Part shown: in pieces, positions 22,997-31,634 of the stretch
How positions within the stretch are numbered: position 1 is the stretch's first letter
How the letters are laid out: the number at the start of each line of letters is the position of its first letter
Origin: Bradyrhizobium sp. WSM471
GTDB lineage: Bacteria > Pseudomonadota > Alphaproteobacteria > Rhizobiales > Xanthobacteraceae
Reading direction: 5' to 3'
NCBI RefSeq assembly: GCF_000244915.1
Contig: NZ_CM001442.1
Coordinates: forward strand, 6,262,001-6,326,000
DNA length: 64,000 nucleotides
The notes under the pieces: model-generated
What the model saw: the letters and a program-made list of their open reading frames with translations, nothing else
Database searches by the model: none
What the model was told of the DNA's origin: nothing
Translations under genes and position numbers: made by a program

Positions 22997-23839
22997 ATGA
23001 AATTTACCGGCACCAAGGACTATGTTGCGACCGACGATCTCAAGGTCGCGGTCAACGCCTCGATCGTGCTGGAGCGCCCGCTGCTCATCAAGGGCGAGCC
23101 CGGCACCGGCAAGACGGTGCTGGCGGAGGAAGTGGCGAAAGCGCTGAACGCCCCGCTTCTGACCTGGCACATCAAGTCCACGACCAAGGCACAGCAAGGC
23201 CTCTACGAATACGACGCGGTGTCGCGCCTGCGCGACAGCCAGCTCGGCGATGCCCGCGTGTCCGACATCAAGAACTACATCAAGCGCGGCAAGCTGTGGG
23301 ATGCCTTCACCGCCGAGCAGCGCCCGGTGCTGCTGATCGACGAGATCGACAAGGCCGACATCGAATTCCCGAACGATCTTTTGCTCGAGCTCGACCGCAT
23401 GGAATTCCATGTCTACGAGACCGGCGAGACGATCAAGGCCAAGCAGCGCCCGATCATGATGATCACCTCCAACAACGAGAAGGAGCTGCCCGACGCGTTC
23501 CTGCGCCGCTGCTTTTTCCACTACATCAAGTTCCCCGATGCCGACACCATGACCCGGATCGTCGACGTCCATTTTCCCGGCATCAAGAAGCGGCTGGTCG
23601 AGGAAGCCTTGCGCATCTTCTTCGAGGTCCGCGAGGTGCCCGGTCTGAAGAAGAAGCCGTCCACCTCCGAGCTGCTCGACTGGCTCAAGCTGCTGCTCAA
23701 CGAAGACATGAGCGTCGAGCAGCTGCGCGAACGCGACCCGCGCAAGCTGATCCCGCCGCTGCACGGCGCGCTGCTCAAGAACGAGCAAGATGTGCATCTG
23801 TTCGAGCGACTCGCGTTCTTGAGCAGAAGGGAAGTGTAG
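22997..23839 (+). CDS. MoxR/CoxD-type AAA+ ATPase
   Basis: A 280-aa AAA+ protein. Walker A is GEPGTGKT at residues 33-40 and Walker B VLLIDEIDKAD at ~111-121; the sensor-1 asparagine is in MMITSNNEKELPDAF, with the arginine finger RR at LRRC. These chaperone-like ATPases work with VWA proteins to remodel or load metal into enzymes, such as CO dehydrogenase or methanol dehydrogenase. The VWA/CoxE-like gene is divergent at 22535. ATG 22997 follows AAGGA. The ORF's upstream extension is not family-like. The beneficiary enzyme is not encoded in the window. Confidence 0.9.
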   Translation: MKFTGTKDYVATDDLKVAVNASIVLERPLLIKGEPGTGKTVLAEEVAKALNAPLLTWHIKSTTKAQQGLYEYDAVSRLRDSQLGDARVSDIKNYIKRGKLWDAFTAEQRPVLLIDEIDKADIEFPNDLLLELDRMEFHVYETGETIKAKQRPIMMITSNNEKELPDAFLRRCFFHYIKFPDADTMTRIVDVHFPGIKKRLVEEALRIFFEVREVPGLKKKPSTSELLDWLKLLLNEDMSVEQLRERDPRKLIPPLHGALLKNEQDVHLFERLAFLSRREV

Positions 23840-23888
23840 GATCGACTCCTCCGCGTTGCGGGCGAGGCAATCGGCCATATCAACCGGT

Positions 23889-24003
23889 GTCGTCCTGGCG
23901 AAGGCCAGGACCCATACCGCGTGATCTATCCATAAAACTCCGGCGCCAGTACCGCCCACCAAACCCCTCCCTGGGGTGGGTCCTGGCTTTCGCCAGGACG
24001 ACG
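23889..24003. repeat. intergenic inverted repeat, family E, copy 1
   Basis: It begins GTCGTCCTGGCGAAGGCCAG and ends CTGGCTTTCGCCAGGACGAC, with a diverged centre. A compact 26-bp version is at 57741-57766. Confidence 0.75.
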
Positions 24004-24039
24004 GTGGTGAAGCATCACGCTTCAACACACCCGCATCCT

Positions 24040-24650
24040 AAATCGCAGACACGCCTTCGCATCCTCGCGGCGCATTCGCCCGAGCTATGCTCTCTCCGTC
24101 ACCCCTTTGACAAAGAGGGTGCAGGGAAGGCCGGGTGCCGGCTGGCACCCACGGTCCGCTGTGCGCATGTAGCGCAAAAGGACTGCACAGCGGCATACAG
24201 GCGAAGCCCAACACACGGCCTTCCCTGCGCAATGGTCGGACGGCTTATGCCGTGCTCTCCCGGGAGCCGAACTTTCCTTCTGGCCTCCCTCGCCCCGCGA
24301 ATTGACGATGCCGTCCGCCCGGTTGGGCTCGCGCACATCTCCGCAAAGGCTTGACCGTAGCAACGACGGCCAGGACCACACGGTTTTGCCGTACGCAGCT
24401 CATCCGGCTCCGCCAAGAGGCTTCGCCGGACTTCGGCGCCGCTCGTCCGCACGAAGCCTCGGGCTCACAGGGACTACCCGCCCTGCCCGCGCCTCTCGCG
24501 CACGACGCTGCTGCGTCCACCGCAACCCGGCCCGCGTTTCGAACGACTCGCGAACCGCCCCTCTTCGTCGGGCCGGGCTGTTTCGACTTATGCCGCAATT
24601 CCGAATTTCGGTAAAGTGGAATATTGTTGCGGGATGGGATTGACGGCGTG
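24040..24650. repeat. long bradyrhizobial repeat region (~600 bp)
   Basis: This gene-free stretch contains open frames on several strands, but their translations (e.g. CSLRHPFDKEGAGKAGCR and AVRPVGLAHISAK) are of a type I recognise as recurrent spurious translations of a Bradyrhizobium repeat. Internal features include AAGGCCGGGTGCCGGCTGG-type inverted repeats and a run of short GC-rich palindromes. I see no credible CDS in 23840-24790. Which strand is the original element is unknown. Confidence 0.6.
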
Positions 24651-24675
24651 GCGGTGTTTTGCCCGACGGGCAGCC

Positions 24676-24766
24676 GTAGGATGGGTAGAGCGCAGCGAAA
24701 CCCATCAAACTCTTCCCGCGAACGCCGCACCATGATGGATTGCGTTTCGCTCTACCCATTCTAGGG
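24676..24766. repeat. inverted repeat, family F, copy 1 (left of the GyrB-like gene)
   Basis: It starts GTAGGATGGGTAGAGCGCAG and ends GCTCTACCCATTCTAGGG, so the two ends pair as a long hairpin. A second copy at 25361-25449 lies on the other side of the gene at 24791-25282. Confidence 0.75.
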
Positions 24767-24790
24767 TTGCTCAGATTGGCCGAAGTGGCT

Positions 24791-25282
24791 TCATGACCGA
24801 GACGCGACGCCGGCAGGATCGTGTTTCGAATAGTGAAAGGCGACGATCCGTCCTCCCTGCGGCAGCAATGACAGGTCGAGACCGGCAGGTAGCGGCCATC
24901 TGTCCGGTTCGCCGCTGATCCAGGAAACTCCGGTAGTATCGGATGTTGCAACGGCGTCGGCCAGTGCGGTCAGTATGACCTCCGCTCTGTCGTAAAATCG
25001 ACCGCCGCTCGGCAGCGGTATCAAGCGCTGGAATGCGTCGAGACAGATGACTCCGGATTCTGTCATCAGCCAATCCCGGTCTGCGTGTAAGGAGTACCAA
25101 GCCCCGTTGCACGCGACCTTCAGAGGCGCGGCGTCCAAAAGGAGCAAGGTCTCTACAAGGCGCGCCATAAGCAGAGCGCCGGTCGGAAACTCACCGACAT
25201 ACATATCAGGCCGGGCGCGGATAGCATCGAGTGCACTTTTGGTTGGAATTCTAACATCCGGATGATCTGAGCTTTCGTTCAT
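24791..25282 (-). CDS. degenerate GyrB/GHKL-like protein of unknown function
   Basis: A 163-aa protein from ATG 25282 (GGAAG at about -14). Residues ~12-60 resemble the GyrB N-terminal ATPase segment: LDAIRARPDMYVGEFPTGA parallels GyrB's ...RKRPGMYIG..., followed by a helix MARLVETLLLLDA in place of the helix bearing the Mg/ATP asparagine. That asparagine and the later DxGxG are absent, so ATP binding is unlikely. The C-terminal half (SWISGEPDRWPL..., SLLPQGGRIVAFHYS) is unfamiliar. GC is visibly lower than in neighbours. It is bracketed by two copies of repeat family F, suggesting recent arrival. Function unknown. Confidence 0.6.
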   Translation of the reverse strand: MNESSDHPDVRIPTKSALDAIRARPDMYVGEFPTGALLMARLVETLLLLDAAPLKVACNGAWYSLHADRDWLMTESGVICLDAFQRLIPLPSGGRFYDRAEVILTALADAVATSDTTGVSWISGEPDRWPLPAGLDLSLLPQGGRIVAFHYSKHDPAGVASRS

Positions 25283-25360
25283 CGCCAACGATCTTCCAAA
25301 TGTATCCCGTGCCAACCTGCCGTCCGAATGGAGCGTAGCGAAATCCGGGGAATGCAGCCG

Positions 25361-25449
25361 CGTAAGATAGGTAAAGCGTAGCAAAACCCATCGAATTCTT
25401 CCAGCAGAAGACGAGATGATGGGTCTCGCTGCGCTCTACCCATCCTACG
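25361..25449. repeat. inverted repeat, family F, copy 2 (right of the GyrB-like gene)
   Basis: CGTAAGATAGGTAAAGCGTA at one end pairs with GCTGCGCTCTACCCATCCTACG at the other, as in the copy at 24676. A diverged REP relative of the RAYT repeats (GGAGCGTAGCGAAATCCGGGG) lies just to its left at about 25329-25350. Confidence 0.7.
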
Positions 25450-25455
25450 CCATCC

Positions 25456-27102
25456 TCACGCTACCGCCGCATCCGGCACGCGCGCGGCTTCCATCGGCTG
25501 CTTGCCGCGGATCAGGTCCGAGGCGCGGTCGGCGATCATCATGGTGGAGGCATTGAGGTTCGCCGAGATCATCCGCGGCATGACGGACGCATCGATGACG
25601 CGCAGGCCTTCCAATCCGTGAACGCGGAGCTGGTCGTCGACCACCGCCCAGGTGGAATCCGCCGGGCCCATGCGGCAGGTGCAGCCGGGGTGGAAGGTGG
25701 TGGTGCCGCGTTCGGTGGCGGCGGCCAAGAACTCGTCGTCGGTGTTGATGTTGGGGCCCGGGAAATCCTCGTAGGCGTAATAGGGCGACAGCGGCGCGCT
25801 CTTCAAAAGCCTGCGCGCAAGCTTCATGCCGCCGACGATGACCCGGCGGTCGAGCTCGGCGTCGAGATAGTTGGTCTGGATGATCGGCGGCGCGAACGGA
25901 TCTGACGAGCGGATGCGGACATAGCCGCGGCTCTCGGGGCGCTGCTGCCAGGACGCTACGGTCATGCCGGGCTCATCCTCGAGCTGGCCCTGCACGCCTT
26001 CCTTGTAGCTCGCCGGGGTGAAGGTGAGCTGGAGATCGGACGAATCCGCACTCTCGCCGGAGTGCCAGAAGCAATAGACCATGGTTGGCGACAGCGAGAG
26101 CAGGCCTTTGCGCGCGGTCGCCCATTTCATCGCCTCGACCCAGAGACGCCAGCCGCGACGAAGCTCGTTGATGGTCCTGATGTCTTTGACGCGCGCGACC
26201 GTGCGCGGCGCATAATGATCTTGCAGGCCTTCGCCCACCGGAAGCGTGTGACGCACCTGGATGCCGTGGGCGCTGAGCAAATCAGGCGAGCCGATGCCGG
26301 AGAGCTGCAAGAGCTGCGGCGAATTATAGGTGCCGCCGGACAGGATCACCTCCTTGTTGGCGCGGACCTCGACCGGCGTGCCGCCAGAGCCGCCCTTCAT
26401 GTAGCGCACGCCGACGGCGCGCTTGCCCTCGAAGATGATCTCGGTCGCGTGCGCGTGGGTGTGGACATGCACGTTCGGCCGCTTCATCGCGGGCTTGAGG
26501 AACGCGGTGGCGCCGGAGACGCGCAGGCCCTTGTCGATGGTGCGCTGGCAGTAGGAGACGCCTTCCTGGGTCTTGCCGTTGTAGTCGGGGTTGCGGGGAA
26601 TGCCGAGCGAGACCGCGCCTTCCATGAAGGCTTCGCAAAGCGGATCGCGCCAGTTCATGGTGGTGACGGTGAGATTGCCGTCGCGGCCGCGGTAAACGTC
26701 CTCGCCCTCGCCGACCCGTTTCTCCAGCCGCCGGAAGTAGGGCAGCACGTCAGCATAGCCCCAGCCGCGATTGCCCATCTGCGCCCAGGTGTCGAAATCC
26801 ATGCGCTGGCCGCGATTGTAGATATGGCCGTTGATCGAGGACGAGCCGCCGAGCGTCTTGCCGCGGGGCGCGTAGATGCTGCGCCCGCCGGTCCAGGGCC
26901 CGACCTCCTGCTGGTAGGCCCAGTTGATGCTCTTCATGTGGAAGGTCTTGATGAAGCCCGCCGGCAGATGGATGTAGGGATGCCAGTCGCTCGGGCCCGC
27001 CTCGAGCACGCAGATGCTGGTAGCAGGGTCTTCGCTCAGCCGGCTGGTGAGCACGCAACCGGCGGAGCCCGCGCCGACGATCACATAATCAAATCTGTCC
27101 AT
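25456..27102 (-). CDS. GMC-family FAD oxidoreductase (choline dehydrogenase-like)
   Basis: A 548-aa protein. The FAD-binding motif GAGSAG is at residues 10-15, with FDYVIVGAGSAGCVLTSRLSE as the family start; the active-site region near the C-terminus has HPGCTCRMGP (catalytic His) and ANLNASTMMIADR (catalytic Asn). GMC enzymes oxidise alcohols such as choline or long-chain alcohols and pass electrons to quinone or oxygen. No signal peptide. BetA-like choline oxidation is possible, but betB and betI are not in the window, so the substrate stays open. A GNAT acetyltransferase is upstream with 16 bases between, forming a probable operon. Confidence 0.9.
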   Translation of the reverse strand: MDRFDYVIVGAGSAGCVLTSRLSEDPATSICVLEAGPSDWHPYIHLPAGFIKTFHMKSINWAYQQEVGPWTGGRSIYAPRGKTLGGSSSINGHIYNRGQRMDFDTWAQMGNRGWGYADVLPYFRRLEKRVGEGEDVYRGRDGNLTVTTMNWRDPLCEAFMEGAVSLGIPRNPDYNGKTQEGVSYCQRTIDKGLRVSGATAFLKPAMKRPNVHVHTHAHATEIIFEGKRAVGVRYMKGGSGGTPVEVRANKEVILSGGTYNSPQLLQLSGIGSPDLLSAHGIQVRHTLPVGEGLQDHYAPRTVARVKDIRTINELRRGWRLWVEAMKWATARKGLLSLSPTMVYCFWHSGESADSSDLQLTFTPASYKEGVQGQLEDEPGMTVASWQQRPESRGYVRIRSSDPFAPPIIQTNYLDAELDRRVIVGGMKLARRLLKSAPLSPYYAYEDFPGPNINTDDEFLAAATERGTTTFHPGCTCRMGPADSTWAVVDDQLRVHGLEGLRVIDASVMPRMISANLNASTMMIADRASDLIRGKQPMEAARVPDAAVA

Positions 27103-27118
27103 GGTGCCTCGGCCGCCT

Positions 27119-27712
27119 CTAGCGCGGCTTGTCGTTGAGTTGATAATTCAAATGCGTTCGCACCGTCGGCCATTCGGCGGCGGTGATGCTGTAGACCACC
27201 GTGTCGCGCAGCGTGCCGTTCGGCGCGACCTGGTGGCTGCGCAGGATGCCGTCCTGCTTGGCGCCCAGGCGCTCGATGGCGCGGCGGCTCTGGTGATTGA
27301 AGAAATGCGTGCGGAATTCCACCGCGATGCAGTCCAGGGTCTCGAAGGCATGGGTGAGCAGCAGCAGCTTGCACTGCGTGTTGAGCGGGCCGCGCTGCGC
27401 GCCCTTGCCATACCAGGTCGAGCCGATCTCGACCCGGCGGTTGGCGGCATCGATGTTCATATAGGTCGTCATGCCCACGATCTTGCCGCTGCCATCGAAC
27501 ACGGTGAAGGGGAGCATCGAGCCCGCGGCCTGAAGACCGAGCCGGCGGTCGATTTCCTTGCCCATGTTGTCCGGCGTCGGAATCGCGGTGTACCAGATGG
27601 TGGAGAGCTCGCCGTCCTTCACGGCCTCGACCAGCCCCTCGCGGTGCTGATGCGACAGCGGCTCCAGACCGGCATGCTGTCCGCGCAGGGTGATGGGATC
27701 AGGCCAGGGCAT
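27119..27712 (-). CDS. GNAT-family N-acetyltransferase
   Basis: A 197-aa protein of the RimJ/RimL-like GNAT group. The beta-strand and acetyl-CoA segments are recognisable: KIVGMTTYMNIDAANRRVEIGSTWYG, where the two antiparallel strands meet, then LLLTHAFETLDCIAVEFRTHFFNHQSRRAIERLGAKQDG. The conserved N-x-x-S/R-R-A-I-E-R-L-G-A is the family pyrophosphate-side helix. It acetylates an amine or alcohol with acetyl-CoA; the acceptor is unknown. It precedes the GMC gene in a likely two-gene operon, with a repeat at 27729 on its upstream side. Confidence 0.87.
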   Translation of the reverse strand: MPWPDPITLRGQHAGLEPLSHQHREGLVEAVKDGELSTIWYTAIPTPDNMGKEIDRRLGLQAAGSMLPFTVFDGSGKIVGMTTYMNIDAANRRVEIGSTWYGKGAQRGPLNTQCKLLLLTHAFETLDCIAVEFRTHFFNHQSRRAIERLGAKQDGILRSHQVAPNGTLRDTVVYSITAAEWPTVRTHLNYQLNDKPR

Positions 27713-27728
27713 CGAATATCTCTCCTTG

Positions 27729-27905
27729 CGTCATTGCGAGCGAAGCGAAGCAATCCATGCTGTCAGCTCCTCATCCTGTGGAGCGCGGCACGCGCGTCTC
27801 GAAGGATGAAGGCCCCGCTGGTGGCCTCGCCCTTCGAGACGCGCGCAAAGGGCGCGCTCCTCAGGGTGAGGGTCTGCCGGATTGCTTCGCTCCTCGCAAC
27901 GACGG
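27729..27905. repeat. intergenic inverted repeat, family G, copy 1
   Basis: It begins CGTCATTGCGAGCGAAGCGA and ends GGATTGCTTCGCTCCTCGCAACGACGG, with a diverged middle holding a second inverted repeat (CGCGTCTCGAAGG / CCTTCGAGACGCGCG). Relatives: 53898-53929 and 61351-61437. It separates the GNAT gene from the SMP-30 gene. Confidence 0.75.
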
Positions 27906-27911
27906 CTTGGC

Positions 27912-28838
27912 TCACTTGTTCAAAAAGTTCAACGGCAAACCGCTGCGCGGCCAGTCCATGGCGATCAGCTCGCCCTTGCCTGAGAGCGTGATGTAGGCGG
28001 TCTTCAGCTCGGGGCCGCCGAAGGCGATGTTGGTGGTGACGCGGTCGCCGGTCGGGATCTGCTCAACCAAGGTACCATCAGGCGCGATCACCGAGATGCA
28101 GCCGGAGACGAGGGTGGCGACGCAGACATTGCCGTTCGCTTCGACCGCGAGCGAGTCGAACATCTGGTAGCCGCCGAGGCCGCAGATCGGTTTGCCCCGC
28201 TCGCCGCGATAGATCACGTCGCGCGGCTTCAGCGTGCCGGGCGCGGAGAGCTCGTAGGCCCAGAGCCGGCCCGTCGGCGTCTCCGCGATGTAGACGGTGG
28301 TCTCGTCGGGCGACAGGCCGATGCCGTTCGCCGGCAACACCCCATGGACGATTTCGACGATCTCCTTCATGCCGGGCTTGAGATAGTACATGCCGCCGAC
28401 GTCCATCTCGCGCGCGCGGCGCTTACCGAGATCGGAGAACCAGAGGCCGCCCTGCTTGTCGAACACCAGATCGTTCGGCCCGCGCAGATCGTGCTCGCCG
28501 CAACGCGTCACGACGGTTTCGATCTGGCCGGATTGCAGATCGACGCGCTGGATCGAGCCGCCGAGATAATCGTCGGGCTGCGGGCCCGGCATGATCATGT
28601 TGCGCGTCGGGATCCAGGAGAAGCCGCCATTGTTGCAGATGTAGATCTTGCCGTCGGGGCCGAGGGCCGCGCCGTTCGGGCCGCCCGGAATCTTCGCGAC
28701 GATCTCCTTGCGCCCGTCGGGATGGATTCGGGTCAGGCGCTGGCCGCGAATTTCCACCAGCACCACCGAGCCGTCCGGCATCACGACCGGCCCTTCGGGA
28801 AATTCGAGGTCGGTGGCGAGAACGCGGACGTTGGACAT
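27912..28838 (-). CDS. SMP-30/gluconolactonase family protein
   Basis: A 308-aa six-bladed beta-propeller. Family metal-site segments are visible: FPEGPVV (Glu ~15), GPNDLVFD (Asn/Asp), and NGIGLSPDET. These enzymes hydrolyse sugar lactones such as gluconolactone to the acid with one bound metal, in cytoplasm or periplasm; no signal peptide is seen here. ATG 28838 has GGAGGG upstream; the much longer upstream extension overlaps the AraC gene and is rejected. In context with the GMC oxidoreductase and a mandelate-racemase-type enzyme nearby it may belong to sugar-acid breakdown. The exact lactone is unknown. Confidence 0.87.
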   Translation of the reverse strand: MSNVRVLATDLEFPEGPVVMPDGSVVLVEIRGQRLTRIHPDGRKEIVAKIPGGPNGAALGPDGKIYICNNGGFSWIPTRNMIMPGPQPDDYLGGSIQRVDLQSGQIETVVTRCGEHDLRGPNDLVFDKQGGLWFSDLGKRRAREMDVGGMYYLKPGMKEIVEIVHGVLPANGIGLSPDETTVYIAETPTGRLWAYELSAPGTLKPRDVIYRGERGKPICGLGGYQMFDSLAVEANGNVCVATLVSGCISVIAPDGTLVEQIPTGDRVTTNIAFGGPELKTAYITLSGKGELIAMDWPRSGLPLNFLNK

Positions 28839-28972
28839 GTGGGACCCTCCCGGCTGCTTCTTATGACTTGCACGGGATGTCCGGCACGGGCCCCACACGC
28901 AAGATTGCCTGTGGTTATGACAAAGTCGCCGGGGCTTGCCAAGCAAGCGGGATGGTATGCCAGCGTTGCGCG

Positions 28973-29806
28973 CTAATCTCGCACGGGTATCCAAATCTCC
29001 AGGCCGCCATTGCCGGTGGCGGGATCGAATTTCTCGTCGTAGCGCTCGAAGTTCGGCGCATCGGCGGCCTTCAGGCCGGAGGCCGGCAGCCACTGATTCC
29101 AGATCGCGTTCACGGTGCGCCTGATCGAGGCGACGTGGTCGGCGTGGGTGAACACCGCATAGCGCTGCTCGGGGATCCGGATACGGCCGAAGCGGCGCGG
29201 CAGCTCGGAGAAATCGGCGACCTCGACGCCGGCGATGTAGTCGAAATTGCCGGCATCGTCGCCGTTGCAGCAGACGCCATAGGCGACCGGTCCAACGCGC
29301 GCGGGAATGTCGGCGACCTCCTGGTGGAAGCGCTGCCACAGTCCCGGAATGGCCGCGCCGTTGTCGCAGGAGATGCGCTCGTTGATACCTGCGACGAGAA
29401 AGGCCTTTGTGGTTTCGAAGCGGGGGGTGGCGAGCTTGTCGGAGATGGTTGAGTCCATGAGGATCGGCTCCTGGAGCCTGAGATGGCCGGTGCATTGCGC
29501 GGCCCGCACCGCCTCGGGCGTGGTGCCGAACTGGTCGCGGAACGCGCGGGTGAATGCTTCGTGCGAGCCGTAATCCGCCTCGAGCGCCAGCGACAGGATA
29601 TCCGGCGCGCCGTTCGCAAGACTGCGCGCCGCCTCGGTCAGCCGCCGCGCGCGCACGTACCGCATCACCGGCAGGCCGGCGGCTGCGGCAAACGCGCGCA
29701 CGATGTGGAACCGCGACACGCCCGATATCGCAGCGATCTCATCGAGCGTCATCGGCTCGGCGAGATGGCTCTCGACATACCAGAGCGCGCGTTGGGCTGG
29801 GTTCAT
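28973..29806 (-). CDS. AraC-family regulator with C-terminal GyrI-like effector domain
   Basis: A 277-aa protein from ATG 29806; ATG 29833 would add nine residues. The two HTH motifs of the AraC domain are N-terminal (residues ~8-105: LDEIAAISGVSRFHIVRAF, and the second around DYGSHEAFTRAFRDQFG). The C-terminal ~155 residues are a GyrI-like/effector-binding domain, with the family ending ...NGGLEIWIPVRD. This is the Rob/SoxS-like order with an added small-molecule sensor. It is divergent from the mandelate-racemase gene with 177 bases between, so that gene is a likely target. The effector is unknown. Confidence 0.87.
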   Translation of the reverse strand: MNPAQRALWYVESHLAEPMTLDEIAAISGVSRFHIVRAFAAAAGLPVMRYVRARRLTEAARSLANGAPDILSLALEADYGSHEAFTRAFRDQFGTTPEAVRAAQCTGHLRLQEPILMDSTISDKLATPRFETTKAFLVAGINERISCDNGAAIPGLWQRFHQEVADIPARVGPVAYGVCCNGDDAGNFDYIAGVEVADFSELPRRFGRIRIPEQRYAVFTHADHVASIRRTVNAIWNQWLPASGLKAADAPNFERYDEKFDPATGNGGLEIWIPVRD

Positions 29807-29983
29807 GGCGTTTCTCGTTCGAAGCGCGACCATGATGCACGGAAGTCCGCGGGCTTCGCTTGATCGGTGTTGCGGTCCCGCAAGAGGATAACGCCGGACC
29901 AGCCACTGGCAACGTCCGGGCATTCATGGCTACACTCAGGGCGTCCTTGAAACCGCTCACAAGAAAGCAGGAGGAACGGCGTC

Positions 29984-31087
29984 ATGAAGATCACCGATGT
30001 GCGGGCGCACCATATCCGCATCCCCTATGACGCCGGTGTCGCGAGCTTCCGTCAGGGCGCCTCCGCCATCACCGCCCTCGACATGGTGATGGTCGAGGTC
30101 AGCACCGACGCCGGGTTGACCGGCTGGGGCGATGCCTTCGCCTATGTCTGCCCCCGCACCACGCGCAGTGCCGTCGAGGAAATGATCGCACCGCAGGCCC
30201 GCGGGCTGGAGGTTCCCGATGCCGCCGGCATTCCCGCCTTGATGGAGCAGATCCAGCGCAATCTGCATCTGTTCGGGCGTTACGGCATCACCATGTTCGC
30301 GATCTCCGGGCTCGACATCGCGCTGTGGGACCTCGCCGCCAAGGTCAAGGGCGTGCCGCTGCACCGCCTGCTCGGCGGCACCAGGCGCCCGGCCATTCCG
30401 GCCTATGCGAGCCTGTTGCGGATCGGTTCGCCCGACAACATCGCCGCCGAATGCAAGAAGGCGCTGGCGCTCGGCTATGGGGCCATCAAGCTGCACGAGA
30501 CCACGGCACCGGCGGTGTTTGCCGCGCGCGCGGCGATCGGGCCCGGCATTCCGCTGATGGTGGACATGAACTGCCCGCTGTCAGGCGAGCAGGCGATCGC
30601 GTTCGCCAGGACATGCCGGGAGGCGCAGCCGATGTTCCTGGAGGAGCCGGTCTGGCCGCCGGAGGATTTTGCGGCGCTCGCCGAGGTCCGCAGCAAGGGC
30701 GAACTCGACGTCGCCGCCGGCGAGAACGCCTGCACGGAATATCAATTCCGCCAGATGATGGAGGCGGGCGCGGTCAGCCACGCCCAGCCGTCGGTGATCA
30801 AGGTCGGCGGCATCACGGAATTTCTGAAGGTTGCGGTGCTCGCAGATCGGCTCGGCGTCAAGATCGTTCCGCACTCCCCGTATTTCGGCCCCGGCCTGCT
30901 GGCGACCTTGCATCTCCTGGCGGGACGCGACGACGGATTGGTCGAGATGTTTTACCTGAAACGCGAGGCCTGCCTGTGGGGCGGCCGCGCCGACGTCGAT
31001 GCCACCGGCCATGTCCCGGTGCCGACCGGACCCGGACTTGGCTATGAGCCCGAGCGCAGCGTGATGGAGCGATATCGCGTCGCCTGA
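29984..31087 (+). CDS. mandelate racemase/muconate lactonizing enzyme-family protein with altered acid/base residues
   Basis: A 367-aa enolase-superfamily protein. The metal ligands D194, E220/E221 and E247 are intact. In the mandelate racemase group the base motif is KxK and a His-Asp dyad sits opposite; here the first is K169-L-H171, so the second lysine is histidine. H297 is present (VPHSPYFGPG), but its usual Asp partner is S270 in QPSVIKVGG. The reaction (acid-sugar dehydration, racemisation or cycloisomerisation) therefore cannot be assigned by homology. ATG 29984 follows AGGAGG. Divergent from the AraC/GyrI regulator. Confidence 0.85.
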   Translation: MKITDVRAHHIRIPYDAGVASFRQGASAITALDMVMVEVSTDAGLTGWGDAFAYVCPRTTRSAVEEMIAPQARGLEVPDAAGIPALMEQIQRNLHLFGRYGITMFAISGLDIALWDLAAKVKGVPLHRLLGGTRRPAIPAYASLLRIGSPDNIAAECKKALALGYGAIKLHETTAPAVFAARAAIGPGIPLMVDMNCPLSGEQAIAFARTCREAQPMFLEEPVWPPEDFAALAEVRSKGELDVAAGENACTEYQFRQMMEAGAVSHAQPSVIKVGGITEFLKVAVLADRLGVKIVPHSPYFGPGLLATLHLLAGRDDGLVEMFYLKREACLWGGRADVDATGHVPVPTGPGLGYEPERSVMERYRVA

Positions 31088-31096
31088 GCGCGGCGC

Positions 31097-31453
31097 CTAT
31101 TTCGCCGCATCCTTCGCCGGTGGCGCATCCTGCTTCTTCTTCACATCCTCCGCGGTCTTCGCCTGCGCGGCCTGGAGATCGCCGAGCGTCTTCTGCAATC
31201 CGGCCACGGCCGTCTTCAACGCATCGATCTGGCGAGCCGCGGCGTCCAGCTTTTGCTGGTGATCGAGGTTCAGCTTGGTGATCGTCTTCTGGAGGAAGTC
31301 GACGTTGCTCTGGAGGCAGCTGGTGCGGCGCTCCATGGTCTTCTCGACGGTGCAGATCTCGATGCCGGGCACGTCCTGCGCGCGGACCGGCGCAATCGCC
31401 AGCGTGGCGAGCAGTGGCATCGCGAAACAGACGCCGGCGGTTCGAAGCAGCAT
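31097..31453 (-). CDS. exported coiled-coil protein of unknown function
   Basis: A 118-aa protein with a signal peptide (residues 1-25, cleavage after VRA). The mature region starts with a short segment holding two cysteines (ICTVE and SCLQS), followed by a long amphipathic helix (~48-100) with heptad spacing (VDFLQKTITKLNL through KTAVAGLQKTLGDLQAAQ) and a Lys/Ala-rich tail. It probably forms a coiled-coil dimer or trimer in the periplasm with one disulfide. Convergent with the mandelate-racemase-like gene. No family recognised. Confidence 0.7.
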   Translation of the reverse strand: MLLRTAGVCFAMPLLATLAIAPVRAQDVPGIEICTVEKTMERRTSCLQSNVDFLQKTITKLNLDHQQKLDAAARQIDALKTAVAGLQKTLGDLQAAQAKTAEDVKKKQDAPPAKDAAK

Positions 31454-31634
31454 GCAGGTTCCTCGTCAAATCAATCACGGCAATGTGCGCTTTTTGCACG
31501 CGGCCTGTCGAGGCTACCACACTCGCACCGCATTCTCGCGTTGAGCTTGCAGCTGTTCCCTCGGACGGGGAGCGATGATCTGCACGCGGAGGAATTGGGC
31601 GCTCCTTCCGCGGCTTTGTTTAGGGGAGTTTTTG

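Noticed and set aside
23840..24650. Several open frames of 80-160 codons in the gap after the MoxR gene
   Set aside because: They overlap one another on both strands, follow repeat sequence, and translate to arginine- and proline-rich strings typical of the bradyrhizobial long repeat.
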